Source: Aquabacterium sp. (GTDB taxonomy: Bacteria > Pseudomonadota > Gammaproteobacteria > Burkholderiales > Burkholderiaceae_C). From it: DNA of 5,751 bases. A program made the translations under genes and the position numbers. The stretch covers positions 1 through 5,751 of the forward strand of contig JAGNPA010000138.1 in assembly GCA_017989885.1 (NCBI GenBank), written 5' to 3'. The notes under the pieces were generated by a model that was not told where the DNA came from, did not search any database, and was given only the letters and a program-made list of their open reading frames with translations. Shown here piece after piece: positions 1 through 5,549 of this stretch; position 1 is the stretch's first letter; each line of letters opens with the position of its first letter.

Positions 1-123
1 CGCATCGCAGAGCTGGAGCAGGCGTCACAGACCTTCACCGAGCAGACCGGCAATTCGCTGGCGGCCAGCCTGGGCGAGCTGGAAGACCGGCTGGAGCGCG
101 GCCTGCCCGCACCGCGCCGCTGA
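1..123 (+). CDS. C-terminal end of an unidentified protein (partial, enters from the left edge)
   Basis: An open frame runs from base 1 to a TGA stop at 121-123 and gives 40 residues. It begins RIAELEQASQTFTEQ and ends GLPAPRR. The segment is rich in Glu, Gln, Leu and Arg, with heptad-like leucines (ELEQ, LGELEDRLERG). This looks like a coiled coil followed by a short basic tail. The frame is fully open and its third positions are strongly G/C, as expected for coding DNA at this composition. The gene converges on the ABC transporter gene; the two stop codons are 28 bp apart and no clear hairpin terminator lies between them. The family cannot be identified from this fragment. Membrane proteins with long cytoplasmic coiled coils are one possibility, but that is a guess. 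It is probably unrelated to the secretion cluster because it lies on the opposite strand. Confidence 0.6.
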   Translation, partial: RIAELEQASQTFTEQTGNSLAASLGELEDRLERGLPAPRR

Positions 124-151
124 GCGGGCGCGCCGACGCGGACGCGTGGCC

Positions 152-2254
152 TCACCCGGCGCGCACCAGCTGGCCGGCTTGCAGGCGCCAGATCTCGTCG
201 CCCTCGCTCAGGCTGTGTTCGCGGTGTGTGATGATGAAGCGGCCGCAGCCCAGGGCGTTGATGGCGTGCTGCACCTGGGCTTCGGTGTCGAAGTCGAGGT
301 GGCTGGTGTACTCGTCGAGCAGCAGGAAGCGGGGTTGTTTGTACAAGGCGCGCGCCAGCAGCAGACGCTGTTTCTGCCCGCCTGACAGGGTGGCACCCAT
401 GCCACCGACCAGCGTCTGGTAGCCCATGGGCATGCGCTCGATGTCGTCGTGGATGCAGGCCAGCTTGGCCGCCGCTTCCACCTTCTCGTGGCTCGCCTCG
501 TGGTCGTTCATGGCGATGTTGTCGTAGATCGAGCACGAGAACAGCTGATCGTCCTGGAAGACGGTGCCCAGCACCGAGCGGAAGGCTTCCGAGCCCAGGC
601 GCTGGATGGGCACGCCATTGAGCAGCACCTCGCCGGCTTCCGGGATGACCTGACCGGACAGCACCTTGAGCAGCGTCGATTTGCCACAGCCAGACGGGCC
701 CACGATGGCCACGGCCTGGCCGGTGCGCAAGGTCAGGCTGAGGTCGTGGAACACCGGCTCTTCGCCGGCGGCATAGCGGAAGGTGACGTTGCGCATCTCC
801 AGCGTCATCGGCGCATCCGACTGCAGCGCGGCGGCGGCCTGCGCGGGCGACGAGGCCTCCGGTTCGGTCAGTACGATGTCGGCCAGGCGCTCGCCTTGCA
901 GCTTGAGCAGGCGCAGGTTGATGACCCGCTCCAGCAGCTCGCTGGCGCGTTGAAGGAACTGCCCCTTGTAGGCCAGGAAGGCCACCAGCATGCCGATGGT
1001 GAACTTCTCTTCGATGATCAGGGTGCCCGCCAGGTAGAGCACCAGGCCGCCTTCGACGGCGCTGATGGTGCCGTTGATGAACTGGTAGAGGATGCCGATG
1101 CGCTCTTGCTTGACCTGGGCGTTGACCATCGAGGCCTGCTGGTTCATCCAGCCGCCCACACGCCAGTTGGGGCGGGCAAAGAACTTGATGGCCGAGATGC
1201 CGCGCAGGCTTTCCAGCAAGAAGGTCTGGATCGTGGCGTCGCGCACGATCAGCTCCTCGGCCGCTTGCCGATAAGGCTTGAACACTGCAAAGCGCACCAG
1301 CGCCTGCAGCACGGCCACCGCCAGCACGATGCCTGCCAGCATGGGGCTGTACATGAACATCAGGCCCAGGGTGATCAGGCTGACGACGCCATCGAGCACG
1401 GTCTCGATCAGGTTGGTGGTGATGGTGTCCTGGATGTGGCCAACCGAGGCGAAGCGCGACATCACGTCGCCGGTGTGGCGCTTGTCGAAGTAGGACAGCG
1501 GCAGCTTGAGCAGGTAGCGAAAGACGTTGGTGCTCGACGAGATCTTCCACGACAGGCTGGCACCCAGCACGATCCAGCCACGCAGCAGGCGCGTGCACAA
1601 GGCCATGAAGGCCAGCAGGAACATGGCGATGCACAGCACGGCCAGCAGCGGGGTGTCGCGCGTCACGACCACATCGTCGATCACCCACTGGCTGAGCATG
1701 GGCATCAGGATGCTGAAGGTCTCCAGCACGAGGGACAAGGCCGCCATCTGCCCGAACGCGCGCCACAGGCCTTGCTGGCCTGCAAACAGCACGCGCAGAT
1801 CAAAAGGCGTCTTCTCGGTCTTCTTCTCGAAGGTCTGGGTGGGGGCCAGCTCCAGCGCCACGCCGGTGAAATGCGGGCTCGCTTCCTTGAGCGTCAGGGT
1901 GCGCTCGCCCACCGCCGGGTCGAGCACGGTGATGCGTTTGGCATCGGCGCGCACCAGCACCACAAAGTGGTTCAGATCCCAATGCAGGATGCAGGGCACC
2001 TGCAGCTGCGGCAGCTCTTCGAGCTCCAGGCGCAGCGCGCGGTTGGCCAGACCCATCTGGTCGGCGATCTGCATCAGGCGGCCCAGCGTGGCGCCGCGCG
2101 AGGACATTTCGAAGCGGCGACGCAGGGTCAGCAGATCGGTGTCGTGGCCGTGGGCGCTGGCGACCATGGCCAGACAGGCCAGGCCACATTCCGCCGCTTC
2201 GGATTGCAAGATCATCGGCACGCGCCGACGGGGCCACAGGGAAAGCAGGTTCAT
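152..2254 (-). CDS. Peptidase-containing ABC transporter (C39 peptidase, membrane domain and ATPase; RaxB/CvaB type)
   Basis: This inner-membrane bacteriocin-type exporter should remove a double-glycine leader and drive export of the core peptide with ATP. It is 700 residues long, normal for the family. Residues 1-140 are a C39 cysteine peptidase: oxyanion Gln17 and nucleophile Cys23 in LQSEAAECGLACL, His96 in NHFVVL, and Asp112 in LDPAVG. All are intact, unlike the degenerate C39-like domains of RTX exporters. Residues about 160-460 are the transmembrane domain, with hydrophobic stretches near 170-190, 203-222, 285-325 and 390-430. The ATPase has Walker A GPSGCGKST (519-527), Q-loop Gln567, signature LSGGQ (623-627), Walker B FLLLDE with Glu648, D-loop SHLD (651-654) and switch His677. 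The ATG at 2254 is chosen because the next Met (residue 14) would leave only two residues before Gln17. No strong Shine-Dalgarno sequence is seen before it. The gene lies 37 bp after the HlyD stop and is the last gene of the cluster. Confidence 0.96.
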   Translation of the reverse strand: MNLLSLWPRRRVPMILQSEAAECGLACLAMVASAHGHDTDLLTLRRRFEMSSRGATLGRLMQIADQMGLANRALRLELEELPQLQVPCILHWDLNHFVVLVRADAKRITVLDPAVGERTLTLKEASPHFTGVALELAPTQTFEKKTEKTPFDLRVLFAGQQGLWRAFGQMAALSLVLETFSILMPMLSQWVIDDVVVTRDTPLLAVLCIAMFLLAFMALCTRLLRGWIVLGASLSWKISSSTNVFRYLLKLPLSYFDKRHTGDVMSRFASVGHIQDTITTNLIETVLDGVVSLITLGLMFMYSPMLAGIVLAVAVLQALVRFAVFKPYRQAAEELIVRDATIQTFLLESLRGISAIKFFARPNWRVGGWMNQQASMVNAQVKQERIGILYQFINGTISAVEGGLVLYLAGTLIIEEKFTIGMLVAFLAYKGQFLQRASELLERVINLRLLKLQGERLADIVLTEPEASSPAQAAAALQSDAPMTLEMRNVTFRYAAGEEPVFHDLSLTLRTGQAVAIVGPSGCGKSTLLKVLSGQVIPEAGEVLLNGVPIQRLGSEAFRSVLGTVFQDDQLFSCSIYDNIAMNDHEASHEKVEAAAKLACIHDDIERMPMGYQTLVGGMGATLSGGQKQRLLLARALYKQPRFLLLDEYTSHLDFDTEAQVQHAINALGCGRFIITHREHSLSEGDEIWRLQAGQLVRAG

Positions 2255-2291
2255 GCGGGTCTCGGACGAGGGGTCGCGTCAGGGGTGGGGT

Positions 2292-3542
2292 TCACAGCTT
2301 GCCGGTGAAGGCGAACAGCGGGTCGAGCATCCAGCGAATCAGGCTGCGGCGGTCGATCTCGATGTCGGCCGTCAGCGTGAGGCCGGAGCGCAGCGGGATT
2401 TCGGCGTCGTAGGCCTTCACGCTGGACTTGTCGAGCTGGACGCGCACCAGAAAGTAGGCGCGGCGGTCTTGCTTGTCCGGGTTGGCGGCCATGGGCACGT
2501 CGGTTTGCGACACGCTGTGCACCACGCCGTGGTACTGGCCAAAGCGCTGGTAGGGAAAGGCGTCGTAGCTGACGCGCACGCGCTGGCCCGCTTCGACAAA
2601 GCCGATGGCCGTGCTGGGGACGTACAGCACGGCGGTCATGGGGGAGTGGTCGGGCACGATGGCGGCCAGGCTGGCGCCGGAGGGCACGCTCTGGCCGGGC
2701 GTGACCACCAGGCTCGTCACCGTGCCGTCGAAGGGAGCGGTGAGCAAGGTCTGGCGGCTGCTCAGGCGTTGCACCTCTTCTTGTCGCAGGTTCAGCAGGT
2801 CGCGGTCGAGGGTGGCTTGGGTGACGGCGTGTTCGGCGCTCACCCGCGCGCGGTCTTCGCGCGCCTGGGCCACATCGGCCAAGGCGGCGCTGCGCTGGCG
2901 CTCCAGGGTGTGCAGGCGCGCCGTCTGGTCCAGCAGGGTCTGGTGCTGCTGCTCGTACTGCAGCTCGGAGACGATGCGCTCGGCCAGCAGGGGTTTGAGC
3001 TGCGCCAGCAGCTTGCGTGAGGACGCCACCTGCTGGCTTTGCAGCTGGATCTCCTGGGCCACCGAGTCGGCGTTGCGTTGTCCTTGCGCGATGCGCTGGT
3101 CGAGCGCGGCCAAGGCGGCCTGTTTGGCCCGTTGCTGGGCCTCGGTCTGCGCCTGCACCTGCTGGCGCTGCCCTTGCAGGTTGGTGCTGAGCAGGGCGTG
3201 GGTGCTGCCGGCGTCGGTCTGGCGGTCGTGGGTCAAGGCCACCAGGGGCTGACCGGCCTTGACGTGCTGCCCGTCCTGGACCAGTACGCGCTGGATCAGT
3301 CCTGCTTCCATGGGCACGACCTGGGCGACGCCATCACGCGCCTGGATGGCGCCCTGCACGCGCTCTTTCTTGGTGTACGAGCCAAAGATCAACAGCAAGA
3401 TGACGAGCACCGCCATGGCGGCGAAGAAGACGGTCAGGCGCGTGGCACCGACCGGGCGGATGCGCAGGGCCGGGCCGGCGCTGTTGTCGGCGCGCGCGGC
3501 CAGGGCTTCCTGGCGAAACAGGTCATGGGGGCGCTGGCTCAT
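2292..3542 (-). CDS. HlyD-family periplasmic adaptor of the type I secretion system
   Basis: This membrane fusion protein should link the ABC exporter in the inner membrane to TolC. It has 416 residues. A short cytoplasmic N-terminus (1-35) precedes a single membrane segment (about 36-54, TVFFAAMAVLVILLLIF). The first lipoyl half follows (about 66-104, with GVAQVVPMEAGLIQRVLVQDG). A long Gln/Ala/Leu-rich coiled-coil hairpin spans about 115-262, and the second lipoyl half is LTAPFDGTVTSLVVTPGQSV (267-286). A beta-barrel region (about 300-395) and the C-terminal RRSLIRWMLDPLF (398-410) complete it; this tail style is common in adaptors paired with C39 exporters (RaxA/CvaA type). Its ATG overlaps the tolC stop as ATGA (3539-3542), with GGAG about 8 bases upstream inside tolC. 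Translational coupling of the outer two components is therefore likely. The exact subfamily is inferred. Confidence 0.94.
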   Translation of the reverse strand: MSQRPHDLFRQEALAARADNSAGPALRIRPVGATRLTVFFAAMAVLVILLLIFGSYTKKERVQGAIQARDGVAQVVPMEAGLIQRVLVQDGQHVKAGQPLVALTHDRQTDAGSTHALLSTNLQGQRQQVQAQTEAQQRAKQAALAALDQRIAQGQRNADSVAQEIQLQSQQVASSRKLLAQLKPLLAERIVSELQYEQQHQTLLDQTARLHTLERQRSAALADVAQAREDRARVSAEHAVTQATLDRDLLNLRQEEVQRLSSRQTLLTAPFDGTVTSLVVTPGQSVPSGASLAAIVPDHSPMTAVLYVPSTAIGFVEAGQRVRVSYDAFPYQRFGQYHGVVHSVSQTDVPMAANPDKQDRRAYFLVRVQLDKSSVKAYDAEIPLRSGLTLTADIEIDRRSLIRWMLDPLFAFTGKL

Positions 3543-5026
3543 GGTGTGGGCTCCGTCATGGCCTGGGGATCGAGTTGGGGGGTGAGTTGGGCCGCGTGCG
3601 TGGGGTCGAGGCGGTCGAGCAGTGCCAGGATGTCAAGGTGGGCGCTCAAGGCGGTGATGCGCGCGGCCACCAGGTTCTGGCGCGCGGTGTAGATCTGCTG
3701 TTGGGCGTTGAGCAGGTCGAGGTTGGTGCGCAAGCCCGCGACGAAGGCCTTGTGCACGGCCTCGTGCGTGGCGGTGGCGGTGCGGGCGACCGCTTGCTGG
3801 GCGGTGATGACCGCCTGGGCCTGATTGAGGCGCTGGTAGGCGTCGCGCAAGCGGGTCTGGATCTCGGCTTCGATGTGGTCGCTCTGCGCCTGCGCGCGCG
3901 TGAGCAGCGCCACCGACTCCTGGACGCGACCTTGGTGGTAGCCGCCGCTGAACAAGGGCCAGTTGAACTGCACCCCGACGGCCTGGGTGCTGACGTTCTG
4001 CCGCTCGGTGAGGCCCTCGAAGCGCTGGGTCTGGCGCGTGCGGCTGGCCGAGGCGACGGCGTCCAGCGTGGGTTGCCAGGCTTCGGCGTCTCGGGCTGCG
4101 CTGGTGGCACGGGCCGCGGCAATGCCGGCCTGTGCATCCTGCCATTGCGGGTTGACCTGCACGGCCAGGCTCAGGGCCTCGGGCAGGGGCGGCAGCTGGT
4201 CGGGCAGGGGGATGGGCTGCGCACTCAAACCGGCGGCGGTGCGCGCGTCGGCGTCACCACTCAGGCGGGCCACGGTCAGGCGCTGGGTGGCCGCGCGCAT
4301 GCGCCACTCGCGGATGTTGGCGCGCACCTCGTCGATGCGGGTGAGGGTTTCGAGCCGGTCGAGCACCGTGCCCACGCCCGCTTGCAGGCGCCGTTCGTTG
4401 ATGTGCAGTTGCGACTCCAGCAAGGCGAGTTGGGCTTCGGCCAGTCGGCCCTGCTCCGCCGCTTCGGCCGCGGCGACGTAGGCCTGGCTCAGTTCGCGGG
4501 CGACGGTGGTGCGCTGGGCGCGGGCCTGCCAGCGCGACTGCTCGGTCAGGGCCTCCTGGGCGTTCACGCTGGCGCGTTCGGCGGCGCGCCACAAGGGCAG
4601 GGTGGTGCTGAGGGTGAGGGCCGACGCCGGCGTGCGGCTGTCCATGCCGTTGTAGGTCTGCTTCTGGGTGCTGCGGCTGCCACTGAGCTCGACGCGGGGC
4701 ATCCACGCCATGGCCCGAGCCTGCTGTTCGAGCGCCTGGGCGGCGCCCACATTGGCATCGGCCACGCGGTTGGCGGCGGCCTGCTGTTGCGCCGCGTCGA
4801 GCAGGGCCGACCAGGGGGTGGCGCGAGGCAGGTTGGCGTCTGGCGCCGTGTCGGCCTGGGTGCCCGGCGCGGGCAGGGGGGCGCTGAGGGTGAAGGCCCA
4901 CTTCAAGGCGGTCGGGTCCGCGGGCTGGGCCAGCGCCGCGCTCCCGCTCCCGGCCATCAGGGTCAACCATCCCACACAGGGCCAAAGCCCTCGCACGCGG
5001 TGCGCCCACAACTGCAAAGGCGGCAT
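3539..5026 (-). CDS. TolC-family outer membrane channel of the type I secretion system
   Basis: This outer membrane factor should form the exit duct for the exported peptide. It has 495 residues from the ATG at 5026, which starts MPPLQLW. Residues 1-33 form a signal peptide: basic HRVRG, then a hydrophobic stretch, then cleavage after ALA33 before QPADP. Cys17 lies within the hydrophobic core and is not a lipobox. Two outer-membrane-efflux repeats follow. The first contains AGVGTVLDRLETLTRIDEVR (216-235). The second contains the strand VQFNWPLFSGG (352-362) and AGLRTNLDLLNAQQQIYTAR (430-449), the usual helix signature of the family. The frame stays open upstream to a TTG at 5065, but that codon lies in the loop of an intrinsic terminator and would delay the signal peptide. 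The ATG at 5026 has GGGAG about 10 bases upstream and is preferred. The gene overlaps the adaptor start by 4 bp. Confidence 0.95.
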   Translation of the reverse strand: MPPLQLWAHRVRGLWPCVGWLTLMAGSGSAALAQPADPTALKWAFTLSAPLPAPGTQADTAPDANLPRATPWSALLDAAQQQAAANRVADANVGAAQALEQQARAMAWMPRVELSGSRSTQKQTYNGMDSRTPASALTLSTTLPLWRAAERASVNAQEALTEQSRWQARAQRTTVARELSQAYVAAAEAAEQGRLAEAQLALLESQLHINERRLQAGVGTVLDRLETLTRIDEVRANIREWRMRAATQRLTVARLSGDADARTAAGLSAQPIPLPDQLPPLPEALSLAVQVNPQWQDAQAGIAAARATSAARDAEAWQPTLDAVASASRTRQTQRFEGLTERQNVSTQAVGVQFNWPLFSGGYHQGRVQESVALLTRAQAQSDHIEAEIQTRLRDAYQRLNQAQAVITAQQAVARTATATHEAVHKAFVAGLRTNLDLLNAQQQIYTARQNLVAARITALSAHLDILALLDRLDPTHAAQLTPQLDPQAMTEPTP

Positions 5027-5051
5027 GCCGATCACACTCCCGAACCCATGA

Positions 5052-5073
5052 CAAAAAGGCCGCAAATGCGGCC
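5052..5073 (-). terminator. Intrinsic terminator after the double-glycine peptide gene
   Basis: On the minus strand the sequence reads GGCCGC, loop ATTT, GCGGCC, then TTTTTG. The perfect 6-bp all-GC stem (5058-5063 with 5068-5073) followed by a run of five T residues is a typical rho-independent terminator. It lies about 50 bp after the peptide stop and 26 bp before the tolC ATG. It should lower transcription into the exporter genes relative to the cargo gene. Confidence 0.82.
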
Positions 5074-5081
5074 AGCAGATG

Positions 5082-5102
5082 GACAGGCCGCGAGGGCCTG
5101 TC
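5082..5102 (-). promoter_or_regulatory. Stem-loop upstream of the terminator
   Basis: GACAGGCC (5082-5089) and GGCCTGTC (5095-5102) form a perfect 8-bp inverted repeat around a 5-base loop. No T run follows directly, so alone it is not a terminator. It lies 18 bp after the peptide stop codon and 8 bp before the terminator hairpin. It may protect the 3' end of the short peptide mRNA. Its 3' side contains GCGGCC, which could also pair with the first arm of the terminator. Confidence 0.65.
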
Positions 5103-5120
5103 TCACCGGAGGGAAGGACC

Positions 5121-5345
5121 TTAGGCGGCCTTCGGCTTGTAGATCGAGCTGATCAGCTTGTTGATCGCGTTTTCGATCAGGGGCTTGATGTAAGGCGACA
5201 GGGCGGCGATCACGGCGGTGATCGTCTTGTCGGTGGACGACACGAACAGGCCGGTGGCCGGCTTGCCATTGATGGCGTCGATGACTTGACCGAAGGACAG
5301 GCCACCGTTGACAGCGGCGATTTCTTGTTGGTTCAGTGTACGCAT
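5121..5345 (-). CDS. Double-glycine leader peptide precursor, putative microcin/bacteriocin-like cargo
   Basis: This 74-residue precursor is the likely substrate of the adjacent C39 exporter. Residues 1-15, MRTLNQQEIAAVNGG, match the classical leader pattern: Met-Arg, Leu4, Glu8, Ile9, Val12 and Gly14-Gly15. Cleavage after Gly15 would release a 59-residue core starting LSFGQVIDAING. The core has six Lys, no Arg, two Asp and one Glu (net about +3). It has two Tyr (52, 69) and no Cys. Residues 41-49 are hydrophobic, and 48-71 repeat a two-hydrophobic/two-polar tetrad, predicting an amphipathic helix with prolines at 51 and 55. The tail is KPKAA. AAGGAA lies 5 bases before the ATG. By hand count the gene is about 58% GC, while a 60-base sample of tolC is 73%. 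There is no GxxxG motif or Ser-rich tail, so two-peptide bacteriocins and siderophore microcins are unlikely. The export role is well supported; the biological activity is unknown. Confidence 0.88.
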   Translation of the reverse strand: MRTLNQQEIAAVNGGLSFGQVIDAINGKPATGLFVSSTDKTITAVIAALSPYIKPLIENAINKLISSIYKPKAA

Positions 5346-5350
5346 GAAGA

Positions 5351-5356
5351 TTCCTT
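5351..5356 (-). promoter_or_regulatory. Strong ribosome binding site of the peptide gene
   Basis: On the minus strand AAGGAA stands 5 bases before the ATG at 5345. It is the best Shine-Dalgarno match in the cluster, which fits high cargo synthesis. It also fixes the start codon so that the leader begins MRTLNQQE. Confidence 0.8.
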
Positions 5357-5379
5357 GAAAGGTTGTTGTGAGTGGACTT

Positions 5380-5406
5380 CGCCACCCAACAAAGACCTTG
5401 GTGGCG
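5380..5406 (-). promoter_or_regulatory. Hairpin in the probable 5' leader of the peptide mRNA
   Basis: CGCCACC and GGTGGCG form a perfect 7-bp inverted repeat. Allowing one bulged base extends it to 9 bp around an 8-base loop. It lies 34 bp upstream of the peptide ATG. It could be a 5'-UTR stem-loop or an operator. There is no T run after it, so it is not an intrinsic terminator. It is flanked by two copies of GACTTC on the plus strand (5375-5380 and 5408-5413), 33 bp apart. Confidence 0.5.
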
Positions 5407-5425
5407 TGACTTCACTTTACGGGTC

Positions 5426-5440
5426 TAACGGGCATCGTTA
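5426..5440. promoter_or_regulatory. Short dyad, possible operator
   Basis: TAACG-GGCAT-CGTTA is a perfect 5-5-5 inverted repeat. A second overlapping dyad, GCAT-CGTT-ATGC, lies at 5432-5443. The position, about 80-100 bp upstream of the peptide start, is suitable for a transcription factor site. Dyads this short also arise by chance. Confidence 0.3.
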
Positions 5441-5453
5441 TGCTGGGGTCAGC

Positions 5454-5472
5454 GCGGAACTTCCGCACGGAA
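5454..5472. promoter_or_regulatory. Overlapping CGGAA/TTCCG dyads, possible operator
   Basis: GCGGAA-C-TTCCGC (5454-5466) is a perfect 6-bp inverted repeat with one central base. It overlaps TTCCG-CA-CGGAA (5461-5472). Three alternating half-sites thus lie within 19 bp, and a further TTCCG occurs at 5562-5566 inside the regulator gene. This fits a dimeric repressor or activator site upstream of the peptide promoter, possibly for the adjacent MarR-type protein. The link to that protein is inference. Confidence 0.4.
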
Positions 5473-5549
5473 AGGGAACATCTTGCGTGCCACCACCCCA
5501 GGTTTGCGGGGGGGCGTTCGCTCGGGTTTACGCGCGATGCCGCCGGTCG

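Larger units (their letters stand above)
5027..5120 (-). other. Spacer between the peptide gene and tolC
   Basis: This 94 bp spacer holds two tandem hairpins, the second an intrinsic terminator, and then GGGAG just before the tolC start. No convincing separate promoter for tolC is visible, although a weak one cannot be excluded. The layout suggests that the exporter genes are expressed by partial read-through from the peptide transcript or from a weak local promoter. Confidence 0.6.
5346..5549 (-). other. Intergenic regulatory region between the MarR-type gene and the peptide gene
   Basis: This stretch of about 204 bp should contain the promoter of the peptide gene. No credible ORF was found on either strand. 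On the minus strand, -10-like hexamers are TAAAGT (5414-5419) and CATAAC (5437-5442), but neither has a good -35 box at 16-18 bp. CTGACC (5447-5452) resembles a -35 box, yet the hexamer 17 bp after it is poor. The promoter may therefore need an activator or an alternative sigma factor. Three groups of inverted repeats (5380-5406, 5426-5440, 5454-5472) and a run of seven G (5508-5514) are present. No clear T-tailed terminator for the MarR-type gene was seen. Confidence 0.5.

Noticed and set aside
124..151. Bidirectional terminator between the convergent genes at the left end
   Set aside because: The 28 bp hold only short GC-rich repeats (GACGCG twice) and no convincing stem with flanking A or T runs.
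449..2308. Long plus-strand ORF (619 codons) opposite the ABC transporter gene
   Set aside because: It is rich in His, Gln, Gly and Ala with no recognisable domain. It is an antisense shadow of a GC-rich gene that has all its family motifs on the other strand.
3575..5152. Long plus-strand ORF (525 codons) opposite tolC
   Set aside because: It is Gly/Ala/Arg-rich low-complexity sequence without motifs, and the opposite strand encodes a complete TolC with signal peptide.
5121..5345. RaxX-like sulfated peptide system
   Set aside because: The export genes resemble RaxA/RaxB/RaxC types, but no sulfotransferase is present in the window and the core does not resemble the RaxX tyrosine region.
5121..5345. 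Lanthipeptide, disulfide-bonded or siderophore-type microcin
   Set aside because: The core has no cysteine and no Ser/Gly-rich C-terminal tail, and no modification gene is visible.
5032..5415. 127-codon minus-strand ORF overlapping the small peptide gene
   Set aside because: It is in another frame, rich in Arg, His and Gln, and lacks a ribosome binding site. The double-glycine peptide frame has a strong one and a diagnostic leader.
5490..5515. CCCC/GGGG hairpin as terminator of the MarR-type gene
   Set aside because: The stem is only four base pairs within a low-complexity G run and no T tract follows on the minus strand.
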